DNA of 32,185 nt, taken from contig KN883764.1 of the NCBI GenBank assembly GCA_000934455.1, forward strand, positions 45,846 to 78,030, in the 5' to 3' direction. The position numbers and the translations under genes were made by a program. This stretch comes from Apostichopus parvimensis. Taxonomy: Eukaryota > Echinodermata > Holothuroidea > Aspidochirotida > Stichopodidae. The notes under the pieces are model-generated. The model was given only the letters and a program-made list of their open reading frames with translations, had not been told where the DNA came from and did no database searches. This document shows, piece by piece, positions 20,161-27,761 of the stretch (the stretch's first letter is position 1; each line of letters begins with the position of its first letter).

Positions 20161-20408
20161 AGCAAACGGAAGAAGGAACCCGTAAAAAAGTCTGCTTTCT
20201 GCTCAGCATGGATTCGGCAAGTTTTTTTACAAGAATAAGGGAAGAATTTCCAGTACTCCAAGATATAGATTTTAAGTTATTTCGGTGTGGTTCACCAACT
20301 GGTGGAAGGCAGTTGGAGCCTCTTCCTGCAAATGCAGACCATCCTCAGGCCATCAAAGACTGGAAAGGTCTGAAGAGATCTTGTTTATACATTAGACCAG
20401 TTTCAGAG
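20161..20408 (+). CDS. Exon of plus-strand gene: main part of the G2E3-like domain
   Basis: The exon lies between acceptor TTTTTTCTATTGTAG and donor GAG|GTACAG, entering phase 1 and leaving phase 0. It encodes KKVCFLLSMDSASFFTRIRE, EFPVLQDIDFKLFRC, RQLEPLPANAD and KRSCLYIRPVSE. The order of these blocks, (EF)P-L-x-L-x-RC, a variable loop and a closing SxLYIRPV strand, is what I recall from the N-terminal domain of G2E3-like, HECT-bearing proteins of fish, amphioxus and echinoderms. The fold may be ubiquitin-like. The HECT domain, if there is one, would be beyond the right edge. Confidence 0.78.
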
Positions 20409-21176
20409 GTACAGTATATTTATGTATAGTAATGGGAATGAGTATACCCACTTGGTGTCGCTATGATGATGATACGATTATATTTAATAGTTAAAAAAAA
20501 TTGACAGGACAGCATTCACGAGGCTAATTTTTTTATTTTTTTTTCAAAACTGTATGTGTATTGTAATGTTTTGACTTTGGTAAACACATGGTAAACTTAA
20601 CGTTACTTGAGTTGAATAGCAATTCTCCTGTCTAGGCAACAGTCTAAAGATACTTAATTGGACACATTCTCACAATTACAGACAGTTCTCTCTGCTCATT
20701 ATCCATTTGGCATGGTTAATGACAAGTTTGATGACTTCGTTTTCAGGGTATAGAACCAGAGCAGCTAATGGAATTTCAATCCTGTACATACCTGTATACA
20801 GGCAAAAGTGGTTGTTGAGCTATTCATTTGAGTGGTCATTGGTATTAGTGTTCACTCTTATTATCAGTTATATTGATATTAATTAATTAGCATCCTATTA
20901 ATATGTTGTGTGATATCACTGATCAACCTAAGGCCCCAAAAGGGGAACAGGAGAGGAGCAGCACGATGGTGGTGTTGTGTATGATATTTTTTTTCACGGA
21001 TTGTGTTGTAGTAAATGGACAACCAAACATTAAGTATCAATAACATGAGTAAGGTAGTTGAAGCAGATGAGCAGATCTGTTTCTTGTGTTTTTTTGTTTG
21101 TTGGAGGTGGAGAGTTGTGTTGAAATAAGATCTTGTTGTGTATTTCATATTGTATTTATTTACAACACCCTCCCAG
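20409..21176 (+). other. Intron of the plus-strand gene
   Basis: Intron of 0.77 kb. A possible cassette or alternative terminal exon follows the acceptor CTTCGTTTTCAG at 20747. It continues the phase-0 frame as GIEPEQLMEFQSCTYLYTGK and then stops (TGA at about 20816). No good donor completes it, so I do not call it as CDS. Confidence 0.45.
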
Positions 21177-21350
21177 TCTGATGCACCACCCACCTCCCAG
21201 TCTGATGCACNNNNNNNNNNNNNNNNNNNNNNNNNNNNNNNNNNNNNNNNNNNNNNNNNNNNNNNNNNNNNNNNNNNNNNNNNNNNNNNNCCAGTCTGAT
21301 GCACCAACCACCTCCCAGTCTGATGCACCAACCACCTCCCAGTCTGATGC
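21171..21350 (+). repeat. Coding 24-bp minisatellite interrupted by an assembly gap
   Basis: The unit is CAGTCTGATGCACCAACCAC plus CTCC, translating to QSDAPTTS. At least two units are visible left of the gap and three right of it, the last degenerating to QSDAAATTS. Every unit contains CCTCCCAG, the same sequence used as the exon acceptor. The CAG positions across the gap differ by 94 bp, which is not a multiple of 24 or 3. The 80 N are therefore not the true length. Confidence 0.9.
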
Positions 21351-21474
21351 AGCAGCTACCACATCATACAGATATGTGTGTCAAGATTGTTGTGGGACAA
21401 AAGTAACAATCAATTGTGAAAGATGTATTCAGAACAGGGAATTTAAAAGAGGTTGGGATGAAGACAAAAGAAAG
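21177..21474 (+). CDS. Exon of plus-strand gene: QSDAPTTS repeats and Cys-rich motif
   Basis: The acceptor ACACCCTCCCAG opens the exon in phase 0. It encodes tandem copies of QSDAPTTS (24-bp DNA units), then AATTSYRYVCQDCCGTKVTI, NCERCIQNREFKRGW and DEDKRK, and exits at AAAG|GTAAGT in phase 0. CxxC-x8-CxxC suggests a small zinc-binding knuckle. The N gap (21211-21290) lies inside the repeats, so the true number of repeats is unknown. The donor GTAAGT is partly made of transposon sequence (see the DIRS entry). Confidence 0.75.
21211..21290. other. Assembly gap (80 N)
   Basis: A run of 80 N within the coding minisatellite, most likely a collapsed or unresolved repeat array. The flanking units are out of register by 22 bases modulo 24. 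Confidence 0.98.
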
Positions 21475-21477
21475 GTA

Positions 21478-21590
21478 AGTCTACTTCACTCCTCTACCTA
21501 TCTCATACTTACACAGTGCCCCCCCCCCCCTTATTTAGCCTACTAGTCCCATTCTGGCGAACTCTACCCTACCCCAACTGGCCACCCACC
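21478..21590. repeat. Left inverted terminal repeat of the DIRS-like element (outer part)
   Basis: It contains the landmarks CCTATCTCATACTTACACAG, a run of 12 C, TTATTTAGCCTACTAGTCCC and CCCCAACTGGCCACCCACC. It is continued after the nested hAT element by CTTACTCTTCCTCTTA (22609-22625). Its reverse complement is found at 27093-27205, and its first 44 bases are also found inverted at 26956-26999. Confidence 0.88.
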
Positions 21591-22601
21591 CATAGGCGTA
21601 CGGGACTATTTCGGTTTGGGGGGGCAGAAACTTTTGTGCCCGAAATTTCCTGTGACACTATCTAAGCGGAGCGCCACGATCGGTTGGCGCGTAGCGTACA
21701 AGAATTTTTTGGGCAAAATATGCCTCTCAGATTGCCGGAAATGGCACTTCTGAGGCCTTGCAAGTTGCATCTAAACATTCTTTATTTTATAATCTCACGT
21801 TTAGAAATTTACACTTCCCCAAAAATTTGGTAAATTAGAAGAAGAAGAAAAAATGGTAACATCACTTTGACGGGGAAAACTAGGACAGTATATTTTTTAA
21901 CTCCTATTTAGTTACGGTATTTATTATTTTAACACAGTACTCAGCTACCCCCAGAAAAACATACATTGTTCAACGACACGTAGGAGGGAAAATGTCGCTG
22001 TGTCGGTTGAGACTGCAAGTTGTCTCACAAAAGAAGTATAAAAATAACAAAGAATATGATAAACCTGTACTTTTAGGCTTGTAGGCACTCCAACCCCCCC
22101 CCCCCCAACATCCATGAAAAAGAAAATGTTTCTTATGTACACTCATGTCTGGGATGTCCAGTTATACAGTTGACTAGTTAGAAAAAATGTTTACTGCGGT
22201 TTTTTCACTTCAGAGACTGCTAATCTCCATGCATGCTTGTCACCACGATTGTGAGCGGCGTTCCTTGTTAATAATTTTGGGCGATAGTGCAAAAAGCGTG
22301 GTAGCCCAGATGAGCTGCGCTTACGGTGGTACGTTACACGGAAATATTCGGGCATCATGATGCTAAATAAAGAAAATCATTAGGCCTATATTAATATTAA
22401 TGTCACAAAACAAATAACACAGAACGCTCTCCACGTAATTTTCGGGCAAAAATATGAAAAAGATTCGGGCAAGCTACTACATATTTATACATATATTTTT
22501 TTCTCCTCTTAGGCTGCCCGAATTTTTCAGGACTTTTGCCCGAATTTCTTGTCCTCTGGAAATTTGGGGGGGCAGTCTGCCCCCCGCCTCGTACGCCTAT
22601 G
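21591..22601 (+). mobile_element. hAT-type element with CATAGGCGTACG termini (1011 bp)
   Basis: Terminal repeats are CATAGGCGTACG and CGTACGCCTATG, with target duplication CACCCACC at 21583-21590 and 22602-22609. The MITE core shared with three other copies is present (CTATCTAAGCGGAGCGCCAC at about 21657, then GGTTGGCGCGTAGCGTACAA and TTGCCGGAAATGGCAC). The extra 600-700 bp contain several GCCCGAATTT/CGGGCAAAAATATG phrases near the right end and no transposase frame. An uninterrupted copy of its target is retained at 27108-27115. Confidence 0.93.
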
Positions 22602-23351
22602 CACCCACCTTACTCTTCCTCTTATTCGCCAGAATTCAAAGAGTTTGGTCTCATTTTGGCATGAGAAATTGCTAATTCGAATTATCTAGCGATCACATCT
22701 ACCACATCAACTGAAATTGAAGAGAAAGCATCGTCAAGCAGTCAGCAACAGAATCAAGCCGATTTTGTCAGGTATCCTTGTTTTTCATATATATACTATA
22801 ATATACTCTGAAATCTTGGGCGGGAATGGTCAGATTTCATAGCTGCGTCACAGCTTAGGCGGGAGAGCCTAACACACTGTAGCGGCCGGGCAGTTGAGGC
22901 CTTAGCTACTTCTTTCTTCGTTAGGATCGCCTAGCTTGGTAGCACGTGGGCCGCGGGGCCTTGCTACTTCTTGTTACAACTTTGGTTGTTGTTGACGATG
23001 TTTAGATTAGATGTCTAATTGTATACATGCATTTCGTATCACTTCCATCACCTTACGGGGTTAATTTCGTGATGTTCGTAATTTCGTGATGTTCGATGTT
23101 CGTGAATTTCGTAGAGCTTGGGATTTCGTTCGGCACTTAGGTTTGTCCGGTATCCCCGGCCCTAGTGTTGGGGTTTCATTGACTATATGCGTGTTATATG
23201 TATACATGTATGTATTTCTTCATTTTCATCATTTTAGCGGGAAAATTTGTGGAATGTTGGAAGATTTCTGGAACTTTAGAACTGGGTAGGCAGGAAGCCA
23301 GGAGCCAGGAAGCCTGTCGGAACCCAGGAGGGTCGCAACATGATCCAGAGC

Positions 23352-23540
23352 GGGTGGCCGAAGTGGCCGTGCTTGCACGGAGTAGGCCTTTAAGCCTGAC
23401 TCGGGAGGCCAGCCGACAGGCTGAGCCGGACCAGGATCACGAGTGGGTGGCCGAAGTAGCCGTGCTTGCACGGAGTAGGCCTTCAAGCCCAATTTGAGGA
23501 GCCAGCCAGGAGGCTGGCCCGACCCAGGACCCGGGTAGGT
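23352..23540 (+). repeat. Two-copy 93-bp tandem repeat
   Basis: GGGTGGCCGAAGTGGCCGTG at 23352 recurs at 23445 with one change. Both copies continue through CTTGCACGGAGTAGGCCT and an AGCC-rich inverted phrase (GCCAGCC ... AGGCTG). It lies in the GC-rich interior of the DIRS-like element. Confidence 0.88.
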
Positions 23541-23865
23541 CAAAAGTTTCGGCCCCCCGGAGCCGGAGCCAGAGCATGGAGAGACACCCCGAGACCCGGG
23601 AGCCAGGACGGCCCGGGCAGGTTGCGGCTCTATCCGGGGACGATCCCACGGAAGACCGGGAAGACCCAACCAGCGATGTCTGGTCCAGCCTAGGACACGG
23701 ATCCATCTCGGATTCCCAGCGGGATTTGAGGGTTTCCTGGCCCAGGATAACCCACCCAGGAGGAAAGGCAAGGGCAAGGCTCAAGGCCACAAACAAAAAA
23801 ATTCCGACCAGAACGGACAGAATGTCCGGGTCGAGGAGAGTGGTACCCGGCGTGGTACACACACA

Positions 23866-24240
23866 GAGATGGGCTCCGGAGCCCGGGTCCAGCGAGACCC
23901 CAGAGGGAGTGCGGAACCGAGGTTCCACTCCGGATCCGAGACCGGCCCCGAAGCCGGGAACCGGAGCTACAATCGACTGCTGGGTCCCCAGAGATGGGCT
24001 CCGGAGGGCCCTGGTCCGAAGAGACTCCAGAGGGAGCCCGGAACCGAAGTCCCACTCCGAACCTAGAGTCCGTCCTGGAGCCGGGAACCGACGAGAATAA
24101 CAACTGCTGGGCCCCCAGAATGGGGTAGCAGGGGCAGAAGCCCGGTCCGCAGATCTCCTAACCGGAGCCACACCCGGTCCCTAAGGCTGGGTGCCGACGA
24201 GAGTAACATCTGCTGGGCCCCCAGAACAGGGTAGTAGGGG
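23866..24240 (+). repeat. Degenerate ~125-bp tandem repeat, three to four units
   Basis: GAGATGGGCTCCGGAG at 23866 recurs at 23991, and degraded versions follow near 24117 and 24222 (GAATGGGGTAGCAGGGGC and GAACAGGGTAGTAGGGGC). Each unit also carries a GGAACCGA phrase and a CTGCTGGG(T/C)CCCCAGA phrase. The periodic structure produces long overlapping ORFs in several frames. Confidence 0.85.
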
Positions 24241-24955
24241 CAAGCGCTCAATCTGAAAAGAGAGCCGGCCCCGAGCGAGGTTCCCACGCAAAGGGAGATA
24301 TACTTATCCCCAGCCTCAAAGGGGGAAGGACAAAAGACGGGCACCGAACACAGTCATCGGTGCCGAGGATCGATCGCAACCCACGGCCAGCCCGGCCGCG
24401 ACACCACGATCAATCCCAGACCAAAGAATGGAACCTGATTTGTTCCCCGGTGAGGACGTTCTGGTTTGCAGAGCGTCGGTCAACCTGTCCGGTCTAGACG
24501 ACGAGGTCGACCCCTAGATTAAGGGGTTACAGAGGACGGTTACTCCCGCTTCCCAGAGGAGGAAAAGTCTCCTACATCGGGGGGAGTGTTGCCCCCCGGA
24601 ACTAGCAGCTTGAGCTGCGACGACAGGTTCGAATCAATTGCGGAGAAACACCGCAATCGCTACACCATTAATCGCTACACATCCCAAATGTGTGTTAAAC
24701 AGGTACAGTACCAGCTGAAACCAGGACATGACATAGATTTCCTGGGCATTCATGGGTCATATTCTCCTAATTATACTCCTCTCCAATTATAATTCATCGC
24801 AGGTGTTGCTCATTTGTCTAGGTTTTAAACCTTACTTGTGTTCAAAACACTGTTGTTAAAACACTGTTGTTTAAAACACTTACTTGTGGAACCCAGAACG
24901 GGTTAAAATGCGCAAGACTGAATGGTTTCAAATCGTATTCTTTTACTTTAACTTC

Positions 24956-25145
24956 TTAGAACCTTGGCAAACTGCCAGGAAAATGTGCAACACTGTACAT
25001 TTGTTAAGAAAGGAGGGGGGCCAAGCAGCCACCGGGCAAACCTGGCAAACTGCCTGGAAAAATGAAAACTTTTAGAACCTTGGCAAACTGCCAGGAAAGT
25101 GTACAACACTGTACATTTGTTAAGAGAGGAGGGGCCAAGCAGTCA
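24956..25145 (+). repeat. Two-copy 116-bp repeat in the DIRS-like element
   Basis: TTAGAACCTTGGCAAACTGC at 24956 recurs at 25072. Both copies continue into AACACTGTACATTTGTTAAG and GAGGGG..CCAAGCAG. Between them is a third, partial GGCAAACTGCCTGGAAA at about 25043. Confidence 0.88.
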
Positions 25146-25596
25146 CCTGGCTTGCCACGTGTGAGCTCAACGTTGCTGCAACGAGCTGTCGACTACGTGA
25201 GCGATCCCACGGAGTAAGCCTCTCTATTTCTTTGGTGAATTACCAAGACAAACGCGTTAGTAAGTTGAAAAAGGGGTAGGTTAGAACCCCAGCAAAGTTA
25301 CAAGCGCTAACACGCTCCGAACATACAGTATGCGCTTCATGAATAATGTTCGATGTTCCGATATTTTAAGCAGAATTGCATTTCGTAGCACCGGATGGCC
25401 TAGCGCTAGGTGGTTTCGATAGGAAGTTGGAAACTTTTACTGAACTACGAAATTGACACATCTCGACATGAAGAGATTTGAGAAGTAATGGGTACGTTAT
25501 CATAACATACATATAGTTGTAGGAGTCACATATAGCAGTTGTAGCATTGATTAAGATTCTGATGAAGCAAACTATCCATTCAGTACTCATTTTTGA

Positions 25597-25905
25597 GAGC
25601 ACTGTGGTCAAGTGGTGAAGGCAGTGGACTGGTGATCTAAGGCTTACAGGTTTGAGTCCTGGCAGATCATTCCGTTGTGTCCTTGGGCGAGGCACTTTAT
25701 CCCCATTGCGTCTTTCCATCCAGGTGTATAAATGGGGACCTGTAAGATATACTGTCAGTTGGGGGCTGTTTAGCCACCGCAATGAGGAGTTTATGTTTAC
25801 AGGTTATCGATGACCAGAGAAGTATTGTAAGGCGCCTCTGGCATCGTTATCGGTGGATAGGTCTGCGCTTTATCAATCCTCAATATTATTATTAATATCA
25901 TTTAT
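25597..25905 (+). repeat. tRNA-derived SINE with conserved central domain
   Basis: A tRNA-like head has an A box TGGTCAAGTGG (25605-25615) and a B box GGTTTGAGTCC (25649-25659). A central domain follows: TTGTGTCCTTGGGCGAGGCA, CTTTATCCCCATTGCGTC and GTGTATAAATGGGGACCTGT. The 3' tail, GCGCTTTATCAATCC then ATTATTATTA, resembles the end of the CR1/L2-like LINE at 6510-6560, a plausible mobilising partner. The central domain resembles the widespread metazoan SINE core that I believe is called Nin-DC; that name is from memory. It is nested in the DIRS-like element. Confidence 0.82.
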
Positions 25906-26059
25906 CATGGAAAGAACCTCCATTAAAACTCCCTGCAGTGAACAGCTTCGGTCTACATCATCAGGGCATTCCCTTTCTTCAGAGTTTTCTGATTGCAACT
26001 GGTTGATAACTGAAGGGGTCATCAGCGGTACTGTGGTACTGCAAGCAGTACTGCGAGTG

Positions 26060-26939
26060 CTGCGGTACTGCGAGCGCTAACAAGGTCACCATACAGGCCA
26101 CTGTCCTTGACTTCATTAGCAGCAGATACAGAGAAACCACTTTCCTGCACCAGAGCGGCGTCGACTATCCGCAACTACAGTTCAGCCATTGGGGCTATAC
26201 ACAAGGGCCTCCCAGACGGTTCGAAAGGGGGTGACAACTCGGATGTTACGAAAATCATACGAGGATTCTTCCACACCAGCGTCTCGACTAGGACACTACC
26301 CCCGACGTGGTCACTCGACGAGGTTCTGACAGCTTTAGCCAAACCACCATACGAGCAGATCAGGGAGTCGTCACTGCAGGACCTAACCAGGAAAACGCTG
26401 TTTCTACTGGCAGCAGCGTCGGAGCGGGATCCACGCCCTAACTATCAAAAAGGACTTCATGAGATTTGATAATGACGGGGTGAGGCTGCTTCCTGACCCA
26501 GCCTTCCTCGCAAAGAATCAATCAATGACTTTTTCGCAGGAGGAAATTTTCCTACCGTTGATTGGATCTATTTCGACCATCAAGGAGGACCGACGTTGGT
26601 GTCCAGTACGGGCATTACGGATATACCTGGACAAAACTAAACAAATCCATATGTCCGACCGTCTGTTTATACTCGAAGGACGCCAGCCTCGAAGGACACC
26701 TTGGCTCGCTGGCTCTGAAACTATAGATCTCGAGTCATACAACGGACCCGTCAGCAGTGCGGGCCCACGATGTCAGAGGAGTCGCTGCCTCAAGAGCATG
26801 GTTCGACGGCGTCCCGGTCGAGGCCATCATAAAGGCTGCGGCATTGAAGTTAAACACGACCTTCGGCTCCTGCTACCTGCGGAACACCAGGGCAGTGCTC
26901 AATCCGCCGAGACGCGGCACCTGGGCCCACCACCAATGA
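26060..26939 (+). pseudogene. Tyrosine recombinase of the DIRS-like element, multiple frameshifts
   Basis: Parts of a DIRS/Ngaro-type recombinase appear in shifting frames. First come VLDFISSRYRE and STIRNYSSAIGAIHKG (the N-terminal SAM-like fold), then LQDLTRKTLFLLAAAS at the catalytic Arg I site. After a shift near 26425 come IHALTIKKDFMRFDNDG, FLAKNQSMTF and RWCPVRALRIYLDKTK. A last frame has AHDVRGVAASRAWFDG and FGSCYLRNTRAV. The HxxR pair (His 26766, Arg 26775) and the nucleophile Tyr (26874-26876) are preserved. The stop is at 26937. Such enzymes integrate circular DIRS DNA without target duplication. Confidence 0.88.
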
Positions 26940-26955
26940 CGGCTGTGTCACTCTG

Positions 26956-27020
26956 GGGCGCTGTGTAAGTATGAGATAGGTAGAGGAGTGAAGTAGACTC
27001 CCAAAAACTTACCTGGTTTC
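26956..27020. repeat. Internal complementary region (circle-junction-like) of the DIRS-like element
   Basis: Bases 26956-26999 are the reverse complement of the left end of the element (21478-21522). Bases 27000-27020 (CCCAAAAACTTACCTGGTTT) are the reverse complement of its right end (27219-27238). Read on the minus strand it spells right end joined directly to left end. In DIRS elements this region templates end joining during circular cDNA formation (known for the family). Confidence 0.82.
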
Positions 27021-27092
27021 CCTCCCTCCTCCCCACTCCAGGGCACCGGTCGAGGCGGAATGCCAAGACCTTACCATGTGAATTCTGGAGAC

Positions 27093-27238
27093 TAAGAGGA
27101 AGAGTAAGGTGGGTGGCCAGTTGGGGTAGGGTAGAATTCGCCAGAATGGGACTAGTAGGCTAAATAAGGGGGGGGCGCTGTGTAAGTATGAGATAGGTAT
27201 CGTCGCTCGTAGACTCGAAAACCAGGTAAGTTTTTGGG
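27093..27238. repeat. Right inverted terminal repeat of the DIRS-like element
   Basis: The inverse of the left repeat without the hAT insertion: TAAGAGGAAGAGTAAGGTGG, CCAGTTGGGGTAGGGTAGAA, GGGACTAGTAGGCTAAATAA, a G run and CTGTGTAAGTATGAGATAGG. It ends in TCGTAGACTC plus the right-end extension to 27238. One copy of GGTGGGTG (27108-27115) marks the empty hAT target. Confidence 0.85.
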
Positions 27239-27692
27239 ATTACTGACCAATTCATCTAGAGTACACAGTAGGAAATAGAGTGTTTGGTATTTATTACTGA
27301 CCTCCATGTAATTTGACAATGTGCTGTTTCCATTAAGAACAGCCAAACACAGAAGAAATTGATTGTGTTGTTCAACAATGACGTAACAGATTACTATTGC
27401 ACAACACAATCTTGATTTTGAATAAAATGGAATACATTTTACATTTTTCTTTATCTTAAGAAATGAATAGGATATTAAAATTGGATTGTCGTTTCCAATT
27501 CTCCATAACATGTATTTTTCAAACTTAAGACTTTTGTTCCCCTTTTACTAACAAAGAGCTGTCTTGACAGGCTGTGATGTGATTAGTGCATAATTCAAAG
27601 AAAAAAAAACTGATGACTTATGTGATATTATATGTCTGGAACATATGTACCTATATGTGTGTGATAATATTGTAATTTTCTTTCATGTTCAG
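27239..27692 (+). other. Intron remainder downstream of the DIRS-like element
   Basis: AT-rich intron sequence between the element and the next exon. The minus-strand ORF at 27152-27511 has no recognisable features. Confidence 0.55.
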
Positions 27693-27761
27693 GATGAGGA
27701 AAGCGCCTTCATGCTACGAAGGCAGCAGAAGCGAGAGTCATTCATACAGAGGCTAGAGGAA
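27693..27761 (+). CDS. Exon of plus-strand gene: charged helix
   Basis: A 69-nt exon lies between acceptor TTTCTTTCATGTTCAG and donor GAGGAA|GTAAGT, phase 0 at both ends. It encodes DEESAFMLRRQQKRESFIQR, then LEE. It is predicted to be a helix or coiled coil. An Arg/Glu/Gln-rich helix directly before a UBX domain is typical of FAF1/FAF2-like and other UBX proteins. The phase matches the exons on both sides. Confidence 0.75.

Larger units (their letters stand above)
22626..24600 (+). other. Interior of the DIRS-like element, left part: no recognised protein
   Basis: A GC-rich block (about 22850-24600) stands out from the AT-rich surroundings. Long ORFs on both strands (plus 23576-24100, minus 23437-24171 and 23229-23777) are Pro/Gly/Arg/Ser-rich products of internal repeats and show no recognised domain. 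By position it could be the remains of a DIRS gag-type ORF. A segment flanked by TATCTAG and CAG|GTATCC (22690-22771, encoding STTSTEIEEKASSSSQQQNQ in one frame) looks exon-like. Its 82 nt break the host phase. Confidence 0.5.
21478..27238 (+). mobile_element. DIRS-like tyrosine-recombinase retroelement, degenerate, with nested insertions
   Basis: The left terminal repeat (from 21478, AGTCTACTTCACTCCTCTAC) and right terminal repeat (27093-27214) are inverted copies of each other over about 120 bp. The right end has an extension, AAACCAGGTAAGTTTTTGGG, to 27238. Between the recombinase and the right repeat lies an internal complementary region (26956-27020) that is the reverse complement of the left end joined to that of the right end. 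This is the DIRS hallmark. A tyrosine-recombinase remnant is at 26060-26939. I find no reverse transcriptase, so it was lost or the copy is non-autonomous. A hAT element (21591-22601) and a SINE (25597-25905) are nested. The whole lies in one intron of the plus-strand gene. Confidence 0.8.

Noticed and set aside
20748..20820. Cassette exon encoding GIEPEQLMEFQSCTYLYTGK
   Set aside because: The acceptor is fair and the frame fits, but there is no phase-compatible donor before the stop. It could only be an alternative last exon, which I cannot support.
21177..21350. CRISPR-like array of 24-bp repeats
   Set aside because: The units are head-to-tail without unique spacers and are translated; it is a coding minisatellite in a eukaryotic gene.
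22690..22771. Host exon between TATCTAG and CAG|GTATCC
   Set aside because: The 82-nt length breaks the phase between exons 21177-21474 and 27693-27761, giving an immediate stop. It also lies inside the DIRS-like element.
23437..24171. Long minus-strand ORF (244 codons)
   Set aside because: Composition follows the GC-rich tandem repeats, several overlapping frames are equally long, and no domain is seen.
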